From Spirogloea muscicola (taxonomy: Eukaryota > Streptophyta > Zygnematophyceae > Spirogloeales > Spirogloeaceae): a DNA stretch of 47,126 nt. The position numbers were made by a program, and so were the translations under genes. Location of the stretch: contig WELB01000078.1 in NCBI GenBank assembly GCA_009602725.1, positions 388,786 to 435,911 of the forward strand, written 5' to 3'. Positions 21,901 through 39,439 of the stretch are shown here, piece by piece (the stretch's first letter is position 1; each line of letters starts with the position of its first letter). The notes below the pieces were generated by a model. The model saw nothing but the letters and a program-made list of their open reading frames with translations. It made no database searches and was not told the DNA's origin.

Positions 21901-23217
21901 AAAAATGAGGCCCCCAAGAGTACAAAAAGTTCTTCTAGATGAGGTGGGGCTTGGCTCAGACTGTACCTGGGACAACTGCCAGAGCGCATCCGAGGGGCAC
22001 TGTCACCTTGCTGAGCTGTCCCATGCTCACCAACGGCTCAACTCGAGCAACCAGGTTGACGGTGTCCACATCCAGAATCTATATACCACCAGGTTACAAT
22101 TGATATGCATGCACGTTCAAGGCCACAAATGAAGACACGAGTTAACCTCATCAGTGAGGCATAGGTAAGGAACAAGGAAACGATCTGTGTAGCAACGTGG
22201 CAATAGCTGAGCAACTCCCAGCAAAGGCTGCTGTTGCTTGCAAATGCCTGCACCTTTGCAGCTTCTACCAGAGCTCAGCATGCACCTCAGCCTTTGAGTG
22301 GCACATGCAGCATCACACAATCAGCTCACCTGGCAGAAGTCATTAAGGTCCACCTCAAAGCGGCGGGCACGTTTGTAGTCAGAGTTCCGCATGGCAACAG
22401 CAAGCCAGGGCTTCCTGGCGCTGCAGACAAGGCCATCCTTCTTTGAATCACGCTGCCTCAACCGCTTGATGACCTTCTCCACGATGACCTGTGCCCAGAG
22501 AGCCAGGAGGGCTGCCAATGAGACGTGTAGAGCAGGAGCCGTCAACAAAGCCGGGCCCAAACTTGCCAAAAATGTGGGGCGTTGCATAGCCAGGAAGGGC
22601 ACGGTCCACCGATCAGTTTGCCTGCAGGCGTAAAGGAGCTGGACAGTGCAACGAGAGCGGCAAACAAGGTGCCAGCCAAAGGTGCAGTCTATTTACGGCC
22701 GCGCTTTGATCGCTCTTCGATTCACTCCGACCCTCACTGTGTCTGATGTTCCTAGATGAGCTTCTGCGGCCAGCATCTTAGACAGCCTTGGCAGGCATAT
22801 GACGGCGGCCAGCTCGATGCTGAACAACACGATAACTTGGAAGCAGCTGTGAAGCAGCGGCAAGCTGACTGGAGGCTGGCAGCCAGACGACACTGCGCGA
22901 CGAGAGGTCTCCTCGGGCCGTGTGCCTGGGGCGCTAAGAGCTCGAAACTCAGACCTGCAACCCCTGCGATTTCAGCTCGCGTGCTGCAGCATCGAGAAGG
23001 CGGAGGTGCTGAGGAAGGTGACCTGGTGCTCCTTCTCGCGCTGCGCGTAGGACTTGATGGAGGACCGCCAGTCCCAGAAGGCCTTCCAGCACTCGAAGGC
23101 GAACGACATGGGCAGCACGACGGGGATGACGATGATCCACCGGAACTGCACCAGGAAGTCCACCCAGCCCCGCGGCTTCTTCGCGCGCAGCGGCCGCAGG
23201 AGGCCGCTGCCCGTCNC
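18974..23217 (-). CDS. DWF1: Delta24-sterol reductase, DWF1/DIMINUTO (DHCR24 family)
   Basis: FAD-dependent membrane enzyme of sterol side-chain reduction; in plants it supplies campesterol and sitosterol. I splice 12 exons: 23217-23023, 22488-22330, 22078-21967, 21776-21696, 21592-21489, 21348-21187, 20992-20828, 20667-20612, 20312-20201, 19976-19869, 19577-19341, 19210-18974. They total 1728 nt, about 575 residues (plant DWF1 about 561). Near the N-terminus a single membrane segment ([17 protein letters not shown]) is followed by KPW and [12 protein letters not shown]. The FAD-binding core is [16 protein letters not shown] at about 161-176. Later family blocks include [21 protein letters not shown] and YPIWLCPH. 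The start codon is unclear because an N lies there. The final exon may read to TGA at 18974 or splice again after EEQK. Exon 6 uses a GC donor. Confidence 0.95.
20993..21186 (-). other. GC-AG intron (DWF1 intron 6)
   Basis: Read on the minus strand, exon 6 ends GCCAAG and the intron begins GCAAGC. The acceptor is TTGCGCAG before GTTCCTGAC. Family sequence runs on across the junction (NPAK/VPDF). Confidence 0.8.
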
Positions 23218-23550
23218 CGGGCCCAGTCGCGGACCGTCACCCGGCCGCTCGCCGTCCGATGGCGACTAAAACGGGGCCGCGCCTCTCGCCAGCTGAGAGG
23301 CGTTCGATACGGCCCAATCGACGGCGTCGGGGCGGCACGGTTCTTGGCAAGCCCCTCGCCAGCTGGAGTCACTGAAAACCGTCCGATGGAAATCGAGCGG
23401 CCGTGGAGAGGCAAGCCTCTCCAGAAGTTGCTGCCCCCCCGCAGCCTCCTTGGAGCGGCGGATTAGCGGCGCGCATGTCCGGACCCAGGGACGGTAACGG
23501 AACGCGAGCAGCCGTCGGACGGGACGACGGCGTGTTGAGAAGCGCTATCC
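23218..23550. other. Region upstream of DWF1
   Basis: GC-rich probable 5' region of DWF1. It holds an inverted pair CCTCTC-GCCAGCT-GAGAGG at about 23282-23300 and a similar CCTCTCCAGAAG at 23415. No gene seen. Confidence 0.4.
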
Positions 23551-23805
23551 TGTTAGGATGTATGACATTAGCTCCTTCTATCTACTCTCAATATTATCTG
23601 AAGTGTCCAACTTAGGGAAGCGCCAGTCGCTTCCAGGGACGGCTTGCCCGGACCATCAGGGTAACACATAGGCAGATCACACGTGTGACAAAGTGTATCA
23701 CACCTGTGGACTCACTAGCTTAACGGACGTCGTCGGGCCGGCTCTGCGGCCGGGCCCTGCCCGACTAGCTTAACGGGCACCTTCGGGCCGGCTCTGCAGC
23801 CATGT
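23551..23805 (+). mobile_element. LTR-like fragment of a copia-type element
   Basis: Begins TGTTAGGATGTATGAC, a typical copia-like LTR start. It shares an extended match with the minus strand of 26425-26280 (CATTAGCTCC, CTTAGGGAA, CCAGGGACGGCTTGCCCGGA, ACATCACACGT-like). From about 23712 a 41-bp unit (ACTAGCTTAACGG...GGGCCGGCTCTGC) occurs twice. No internal coding sequence follows. Confidence 0.6.
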
Positions 23806-24002
23806 TTAGCATGTTCGAAGAACGGGCTCGCCTATTGAGGATAGGGGCTGGAAAAGCCAGCCCAATAAAGAAGGACCAAAGTACGAGAAGGGGGCCAGGG
23901 GAAGCGCTAAGAAAAACAAGCACAACAAGAAACAAAGCAGCTACGTATTACTCAGTAACCCCTGCTAAGCAGCCTCAGGTCAGAGAAGCTAGGCTAAGCT
24001 AG
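23806..24002 (-). mobile_element. Family B retrotransposon 3' end (minus)
   Basis: Minus-strand hairpin tail (GGGCTCGCCTATTGAGGATA, GGGGCTGGAAAAGCCAGCCC). At its right end CAGTAACCCCTGCTAAGC marks the SDLRLLSRGY-stop signature read on the minus strand (about 23958-23990). It matches the tails at 40.6 and 46.9-47.07 kb. Confidence 0.8.
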
Positions 24003-24023
24003 GCATATATTTTGTGGACGCTG

Positions 24024-24578
24024 GCTACACAGTGGCGATGGAGAATCTCCCATCATGCCAATCCTCCAGAAGGCCGACGGACTACACACAAACGCGCCGG
24101 GTCAACTTGGTGGTCTCGACGCCGGGAGGCAGCGCGCGCATCATTGCAGACGCGGTCACCACCCATGTAGTGGACCGGTCCAATACGGAGTTCTCTGCCT
24201 CGCGGGCTGGCCATGCTGCGGCGAAGGTCGCTCGCAGCAAGGCGGCCAAACACGCTGACCACCCGACTGGAGACGAGTTCGTACCCCTAGCCGTGGATGT
24301 GCAAGGGGCTCTTGGGTCCCAGCGGCTCGACCTACTAGCCAGGCTTGCGCGACGCGCCGTGTCCCGCAGGCGAGGTGAGCCGGCTGACTTCAATGCCGCT
24401 GGCTCGTGGGCCCAGGTTTGTCGCAGGCGCCTTTCAATGTCCCTTCAGCAATCCATGGCCCACGCCTTGCATCTACGCGCTGGCCGTGCTCTCGCAGCAG
24501 CCTCTGGCCTCTGGTCAGGGGAATTGCTTTCCAGGAGATAGTCTGTCAGATTTGAGGCTCCTAACTCGTAGCTACTGA
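24024..24578 (+). mobile_element. Family B non-LTR retrotransposon C-terminus
   Basis: An open frame of about 170 codons. The first part contains RRVNLVVSTPGG and ADAVTTHVVD, resembling the core strands of the endonuclease-like C-terminal domain of some non-LTR elements, but the expected PD acidic residue is N. It is followed by DEFVPLAVDVQGALG, an LRAGRALAAASG block, and then (in a shifted frame) SDLRLLTRSY-stop at 24545-24578. It is a 5'-truncated dead copy, homologous to 39.4-39.7 kb and 44.78-45.10 kb. Confidence 0.8.
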
Positions 24579-24720
24579 GTGGTACACCCTACACCCGCTC
24601 TGACATAGCGCTTTTAGGCTCCTCCTCATAAGGCCCTTCGAACCTTTGCCGATTCGGGCTGGCTTTTCACAGCCCTTGCCCCCATTGGGAGAGCCACTTT
24701 TCCTTCTTTCTGCAGCCTGC
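24579..24720 (+). repeat. Family B 3' tail with hairpin
   Basis: Directly after the stop codon: GACATAGCGC, CCCTTCGAACC, then GGGCTGGCTTTTCACAGCCC, TTGCCCCCATTGGGAGAGCC. This is one of the clearest examples linking the dispersed hairpin repeat to a retrotransposon 3' UTR. Confidence 0.8.
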
Positions 24721-25116
24721 CCCCTCGCACCACTCAGGCCCCCGGCGGGATGACCCGACGGAACCCACCGTGCCCGTGTAATCTGCATTCTTTCAATCAA
24801 GACAAAGGGGGTCAGTGGGCATAAGCTCACTCACTCCAACAGGGGCAACTGCTCCTCCTTGCTTGCCAGCTCCATGCCACTTTCCTTGAGTCGCTGCCGG
24901 CCTGCTTCCTTCCAGAGCCTGCCGCCGTCACCACCATGGGCAAGAAGGCGAGGAAGGAGCGCGGTACTCCCTCCAAGAGCGCCGCTTCTCCATTGCTTGA
25001 GCCCCACCTGAGTGACGGTGATACTCCGGGTCCTGGGCGTTCGGTAAGCCCTAATAGGGCACTAACGACTAGCCCTCCTCAACCGGCTATGGCCCTGCCT
25101 CTTTCCCTGCAGCGAG
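24721..25116. other. No recognised gene
   Basis: Contains a 64-codon frame starting ATGGGCAAGAAGGCG (24936) with a basic N-terminus but no domain. Given the retroelement end just downstream (25117-25151), this may be diverged retroelement sequence. Confidence 0.35.
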
Positions 25117-25300
25117 CTACTCAGACCTGATGTTGCTCACTCGTGGGTACTGAGCTTTCCTCTGCATCGTTTCTGTGTTCTGCAGTATGTTGTAGTGTAG
25201 TCCTTTCTCCGGCTCCTCTTGCTTTGGCTTTGGACATTGTCCATTCTTTTTTGGGCTGGCTTGGCCAGCCCCTCTTTTCTATGGGCGCGCTTTTCTCTAC
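25117..25300 (+). mobile_element. Retrotransposon C-terminal end and hairpin tail
   Basis: TCAGACCTGATGTTGCTCAC followed by TCGTGGGTACTGA encodes SDLMLLTRGY-stop at about 25121-25151. A hairpin tail lies at about 25225-25290 (TTTTTTGGGCTGGC...GCCAGCCCC, ATGGGCGCGC). It represents a third subfamily with the same C-terminal signature. Confidence 0.75.
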
Positions 25301-25454
25301 CGGCCGCAGCAGTGCGTCACAGAGGGAACCCGCTCAGCTCCATCCAAGCAGTCGGTTTCAAATTTGGATGAGAGAACTGTTCCTTGTGGAGTCTCTACGT
25401 GACGACTGTGCTGCAAGCTATTGGTCTTTGGGACTTGATTGATAGTAGTCTTGA

Positions 25455-25800
25455 ACAGCCTGTGAACACATCGCCAATATGGCGGAGTATGGATTCTCAG
25501 GCTAGGGCAGTGATTGTTCCCAATTTAGAACACAACTAACTGCATCATTGAGCTGCTAGACACAGCGAAGGCCTGGTGAGACAGGCTCGTAGAGCTGTAC
25601 CGGCTTAGATCTCCTGCAAATGAGATACTTATATTCAGGAGACTACTTGGTCTGCGGATGACAGGGGGAGCCTCATTACTGACCCATGTAGATGCAATGA
25701 AGAGTCTAGGAAATCAACTTGCCGTCATAGGCAGTCCGGTTTCAGAGAAACACTTGGCCCATATTTGCTTTCTAGCTTGCCTCCCTCTCCTTTCGACTAG
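25455..25800 (+). mobile_element. Ty1/copia-type gag remnant (plus strand arm)
   Basis: Broken frames encode a recognisable copia gag (UBN2-like) segment: LRSPANEI, FRRLLGLRMT, THVDAMKSLGNQLAVIGSPV and SEKHLA. It is an inverted counterpart of 25930-26275, so the two copies form a large imperfect inverted repeat. Confidence 0.7.
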
Positions 25801-26425
25801 TCTCTTCCAATAAAAGCCTGGACATGACTTGTGAAAGCGAAGGAGCTTGATCTCTCCATTCAAGGGAGGTCATTACCAGCTCATAGGAAGAAGGCAAGCT
25901 AGACAGCAAACTTGAGGCTGTGTTTATCTCAAATCGGACTGCGTATGACGGCAACTTGACTTCCTAGACTTCTCATAGCATCTACATGGGTAAGAAAGAT
26001 TTCGTGTATTTGAAACAAACGAAGGCCAAATGGCCAATAAGGAGGCTCCCTCTGTCATCCGCAGCCCAAGTAGTCTTCTGAAGAAAAACATCTCAATAGC
26101 TGGAGATCTAGGCTGGTAGAGCTCTACGAGCCCGTACCACCAGGCCCTCCCGTCTACCAGCTCAACCGATGCAGTTGATTGTTCTAAATTGAGAAACTAT
26201 CACTGCCCTAGCCTGACAATCATACTCCGCCATATTGGCGATGTGTCCACAGGCTGTCCCTCAAGCTAGTCGAGCCCACAAGTGTGAGTCTCAAACTCAA
26301 ACGTGTGATGTGCCTACGTGTCACCCCCGCTGTCCGGGCAAGCCGTCCCTGGAAAGCGACATCCGTTTCCCTAAGTGGGGCACTTGCACAATATGGAGAT
26401 TGATTAGGAGCTAATGCATGTCAGT
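25772..26425 (-). mobile_element. Ty1/copia-type LTR-gag remnant (minus strand arm)
   Basis: Reading leftward: an LTR-like piece (26425-26280) matches 23551-23700, then gag follows. The gag tail is a clean 60-codon frame (25954-25772) with SLLSSLPSSYELVMTSL, SLSQVMSRLLLEE and TSRKERE, typical of copia gag. A piece of about 47 bp from the 3' end of family A interrupts it at about 25991-26037. No pol is present. Confidence 0.75.
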
Positions 26426-26500
26426 TACCACGGCGCTGCGCCTCGTCACCCCCCCCCCGCCGGGCGCGCCGACAGCACAGCGCTTTTCAAACTTTCAAAA

Positions 26501-26539
<39 letters not shown>
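26501..26539 (+). repeat. GCC trinucleotide repeat
   Basis: Thirteen GCC units, immediately before an N gap and the first exon of the claspin-like gene. It lies in the likely 5' region or 5' UTR. Confidence 0.95.
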
Positions 26540-26542
<3 letters not shown>

Positions 26543-26576
26543 GAGGAACGCGGGCGCCAGCCCCAACGCAGCGCCG

Positions 26577-26629
26577 NNNNNNNNNNNNNNNNNNNNNNNN
26601 NNNNNNNNNNNNNNNNNNNNNNNNNNNNN
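26577..26629. other. Assembly gap (53 N)
   Basis: Unsequenced, between the GCC tract and the ATG at 26638. Confidence 0.99.
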
Positions 26630-26637
26630 GGCCGCCC

Positions 26638-29475
26638 ATGGAGGGCCCCTCGTGCAGCGACGGCGGCGGCGGCCGCCGCTTGCCGGCGCTCGCCGACGTG
26701 CTCGCCAAGATCCGGCGCCGCAAGGCCGAGCTCGCCGGCGGCGGCCGCGGCGGCGGCGGTGGCGGCGGAAGGTTGGCGTCCTTGAGCCCGTCGCCAGCGT
26801 GCAGGCGTGCTTCCTGTCGCGTCCAGGGACGGCCTTGCCATGGCCTTGGCAGCTGCCGAGTGCCTGCCTCGCTTCGAGCCGTGACTCAGGCGTGCCCTCT
26901 GTCTTTGCGCCGAACTCAGGACAGTGGCGCGCGCGTCCTGGAAGGCTGCGGCACCGACGGAGGCGGCGGCGGCGGCGGCGACGGCGACGACAGCGGCTTC
27001 GGGTCCGCTGGGAGGCCTGGAGGAGGCCGTCGCCTCGCAGGCCGAGCGTCTGCCTGCGGCGACGACGGCCAGCACGGCGGCGGCGGCGGATCCAACGCCG
27101 GAGCTGCAAGCAGAAGCTTCGCATGCGGTGGCGTTACGCACGGCGCCTGAGGCGCTACCGACGGCCAGCGATGGCACTGACGGCAACAGCACAGCCAAGC
27201 CAAGCTCTCCTGACGACCCAAACCCGTCGATGATTGATACGAGGTCCGCTCCGCAACTCCGGCCGCCTTACACATGGAGTTGCCTGACGCAGCAGCCTGA
27301 TCCCCCCTACTTTCGTATAATTTTGATATATTGAATCTCATTCACCTTCCTAATTTGATACGCATTGTTGTATCTGATAGATTTCAACATGAGGCTAATG
27401 CCCCTTGTTGTACTTACGTAGCCCTTCACCACTAAATTTCCACTGTGATTCTGTTCTGGTTGGCAATACACTGAGGTTCTGCTGTCCGAGTTGCTGCTGC
27501 TCAGGGTGCTCATGACCCCAGTGAAGACGGCACATAACTGTCACTTTGGTTGCCGCACAGATTTAGCATACTGACGCCGCGACGAAGACCTGTGCTGTGC
27601 GGCGCTGCAGGGGCGCTTCCACTGGGGAGCCTCGCGGCCGGCCGCGGCAGCAGCGCAAAATCTGTCAAGGCAAAGATGTCATCAGCATGCTGGCCCGAGG
27701 CATGATCGATGACGCGGCAGTGGAAGAGGACGAGGACGGCAATGATGTCGCGAGCTCCGAGGACGAGGACGAGGATGACGGCAGCGGCAGTGAGAGTCGC
27801 AGCGACGAGGAGCTCAGTGGCGCCGCTTCTGAGGAGGACGAGGTACGTAAGGTGGAAGACATGTGGTGGCCTCCAGAGGCAGCCAGCCAGCTTGCCGACT
27901 GGCTGGCAATGCCCACGACTACATCTGATGCCCTCGGCGGGGCCCGCAGGTGGCGGCGCAGGTACAAGAGGCGCAGCGCAAGCGCGCGGAGGTGCACCAG
28001 CAGTGGCTGGAGCAGCAGGACGACGCAGCGATCGACGGAATGCTGCGCCAGGTCCGCACGGGTTTCTGCGGCCGTCGACACAGGGGTGAACCCGGGGCTG
28101 GCATAAGGGCGCTGCTCGCGGACGAGGCGGAGCAGGGGACCCTCATCAAGCGGCAGCGCTTGGCGAGGGCCGAGCTGCCGGCAGTTCAGGAGAGCGGCGG
28201 AGAGACCGAAGATACAACGAGCAAGGCCGAGAGCTGCGGAGCAGTCGGCGAGGCTGGTGTCGTCGTTGACAAGAACAGCTGCGGCGCACGCAATGCGGAC
28301 GGGGACAGTGAGTGCAGGCTCTCCACCCTCGCTGGCCATCACCAAGATGATGACGACAACGAGCAGGAGGAGGAAGAGGAGGAGCTCCTGCTACGGCACC
28401 AGACGCTGCTCGAGTCGGTGAGGCCCCTGCTGTGGCTCCTGCAGCCATTGTTGGCTGACACCGAGTGCTGCAAGCTGCTTGCTGCTGCTTACATGCAAGC
28501 TGCTGCGGTGGTGGCGGCAACTGTCGTGTGGGGCACCTGGCAGGAGGAGGAGCAGGCGGTGTTCCTGAGCCCCGCCGAGGACGAGTCGTCGCAAGAGGTG
28601 CTGGGCCTGCTCGCCCGCGCCAACGCTTGGCAGCCAAAAGGCGGCCAGCAGCTGCCGGCCTCAGGTGCGAGCACCTTGCAGATGCCGAATGTGCCGCTGT
28701 CATAGTTTGGCAGCACGGGGGAATGCTTAACGCCTTCGGCATTGACCACTCCTGAGCGATGCCACAGATTGTCTTGCTGACTTCTCCAAGGCGCCGTTCG
28801 TCCTCTCAGGGTGCACACAGCGGCCAACAGCGCTGCGCTGCTTCGGGTTGCACCTGGCGTCCAACTCCAGTCACCAGGTTGGTGTCAGTGCCGCGTCTGG
28901 CGGTCCAGCTGGTGCTGCTCCCTTGGCACGCCCGCCCCGCGACTGTGGCAGCCACTGGCATCGTGACTCGTCGCTGCCGATGGTGTGTGCAGCTGTCTTT
29001 CGTGGGACGAAGCTCATCGTCGTCGTCGTCGGGGCCTGCTGCCGTGAGCATGCTGCGCTCAGGCAGCAGCAGCCAGCGCTCGTTTGTCTTTGCAAGGGAG
29101 CACAGCAGCAGCTTCAACAGCTCCCCCAGGCTGGACGACGATGGTGGCAGCGATTTGTCCACGCAGCTGAGCAAGGGTGATGAGGTGGTTACTGAGAGCA
29201 GCGAGGCGCAACAAAACAAGAAGGCAACCTCCAGCAGCACCACGATGCCAAAGAAGCGGCCGCCATCTGCTTCGAGCAGTAGCGCGGAACGTGTCGTCGC
29301 CGCCGGCAAGGCTAGGCTTTCGCTCTTTGGCATGCTGAGGGGTGACGCGGTTTCCGTCGCAAGCGGCAGTGGCACTGGCCGTGCAAGCGCGCTGGAGGAA
29401 GTGTCGTTTTCGGAGGGTGTCTCTGCCTTTGCCACCTTTCGCCCAGCAAGGGCTGCTCAGAAGCAGCCATCTTAG
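26638..29475 (+). CDS. Claspin/Mrc1-like replication-checkpoint adaptor (candidate)
   Basis: Claspin/Mrc1 travels with the replisome and relays ATR signalling. Start candidate: ATG 26638 with LADVLAKIRRRKAEL. Intermediate exons are Ala/Gly-rich and unresolved (26650-27300). An exon ending at 27842 has ISMLARGMIDDAAVEEDEDG followed by a Ser/Asp/Glu-rich acidic tract, resembling the claspin acidic core. After donor GAG/GTACGT, the exon from 27950 (acceptor CCCGCAG) has HQQWLEQQDDAAIDGMLRQV at about 27995-28054, like the conserved HxxWLEQQD block I recall from plant claspin-like proteins, then LIKRQRL and an acidic run. The last exon from 28993 has LSFVGRSSS, then SQRSFVFAREHSS, close to the claspin RSFVFGRD ending, and a basic Ser-rich tail. 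Splicing between about 28660 and 28993 is not settled. Overall identity rests on short motifs. Confidence 0.6.
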
Positions 29476-30029
29476 ACAACACAGCAAGCCCAGCAGGCAT
29501 GCCATTGCTTTGTGACTATGCGCATTGGGGCCAGATGCTCCGCAGCACCTATTATCAATTCTTAATGTGCTTCCAGCTCAACTTGAGTCACACGACTACA
29601 CCGGATCCACGATAAAATTCGCCAGCCCCAGCGCACATTGTACTGTTTGCATGCATGCTGAATGCTTATGAATCTTACCCAGCAGATTGATTTGCATGCT
29701 TCGTCAACTACATGCTTTCACAGCAGGGGGAGCTGGGATCTGCTGACAGGCTGGTTGCATTGCTGCAAGTGTAGACGAGGGCGATGCTTGCAACACAGGG
29801 CAGCATGTTTACATGTAATCTGCTTTTGACCAGTAGATTGATTAGATTGATTAGATTGATTGATTGTATTGACCTAAGATTGCGGTCAAGGGCAGGGGCG
29901 TCTCAACCAAGTGCACTACTGGTTGAATTGCTACTGCTCTGTGCTGAACAAGCCGGCCCATGAAGAGCCCGATCCTGCAATGCTTTGCGGGGTCACCAAG
30001 CTGCCAGAGTCGCACAGGCTGTGTAGCCA
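29476..30029. other. Convergent intergenic region with GATT microsatellite
   Basis: Lies between the stops of the claspin-like gene (+) and SMC3 (-). It holds both 3' UTRs and a short (ATTG/GATT)n tract at about 29836-29868. No gene seen. Confidence 0.6.
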
Positions 30030-38777
<8,748 letters not shown>

Positions 38778-39234
38778 AGCTGCCACTGACTTCCACAGAC
38801 CGAGCTAGTGCTTCACCAACTCAGGCATCTCTCCTTGCTTGTACACGATAACGTCCTCAGATCGCTGCCAGGTCCCGACCACTCGAGAGCCTGCTCCCGC
38901 TTGCATGGTTCGTCACGACGCACTCCTTGCCGCCTGCCAACGGCAGCTGCATGCACTGGATGCCGCCTTTTGTCTCGCGGAATCCCCCTGCTGGCCTCAG
39001 CGTCACAGGACGAGATGGTGAAGCCGTGGTGAGGCTAACGCCCGCCAGCTGCTGCCGGGGCCGCCGCAGGCCGCGCTCGGCGCGGCTGCTCCTACTTCCA
39101 GCTTCGAGGGGGCACATGTGCTGCAGGTGGTTCCCTCCCGGCGCAGAGAAGGGCAGCCTCGAGGTCGTCGCCAACAAGCTCGCGCGCGGAAGCGCGGGAA
39201 ACCGTGCTAAGCGCGTCCTCTGCGGGACCAGGCC
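38778..39234. other. Region upstream of SMC3
   Basis: Probable 5' UTR and promoter of SMC3 (minus strand), GC-rich towards 39.2 kb. A 106-codon minus frame (39177-38857) has no domain and is not called. No TATA box recognised. Confidence 0.45.
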
Positions 39235-39420
39235 GCCGTCGAACTTAATTCATTCTTTTCCCTGGGCTGGCCAAGCACAGCTATCGCCCTTAGCACTCCG
39301 ACTCCTTCAGACCTTGTCCACTCTTTTGGGCTGGCCTCTCCCAGCCACCAGTTAATCTGGCCGCGCTTGCTTCTTATCGAGAGAAGGGCTCGCCCATTGA
39401 GGATAGGGGCTGGAACAATA
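39235..39420. repeat. Stacked hairpin-repeat fragments
   Basis: Two plus-strand copies are at about 39240-39290 and 39292-39372; the second ends TTAATCTGGCCGCGCTTGCT. They are joined at about 39377 to a minus-strand tail fragment (GAGAGAAGGGCTCGCCCATT, GAGGATAGGGGCTGG). Such chimeric joins recur at 40.7 and 46.9 kb. Confidence 0.75.
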
Positions 39421-39439
39421 CGCAGATCACCCGCGGGAA

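Noticed and set aside
26446-27198. Long frames of poly-Ala, poly-Pro and poly-Arg on both strands
   Set aside because: Produced by the GCC repeat and GC-rich DNA, and they cross an N gap.
28806-29505. Minus-strand frames of 148-209 codons
   Set aside because: Antisense to the claspin-like last exon; Ser/Leu-rich mirror of the Ser/Gln-rich plus-strand frame.
29836-29868. GATT repeat as a possible CRISPR-like or regulatory array
   Set aside because: Simple microsatellite without spacers.
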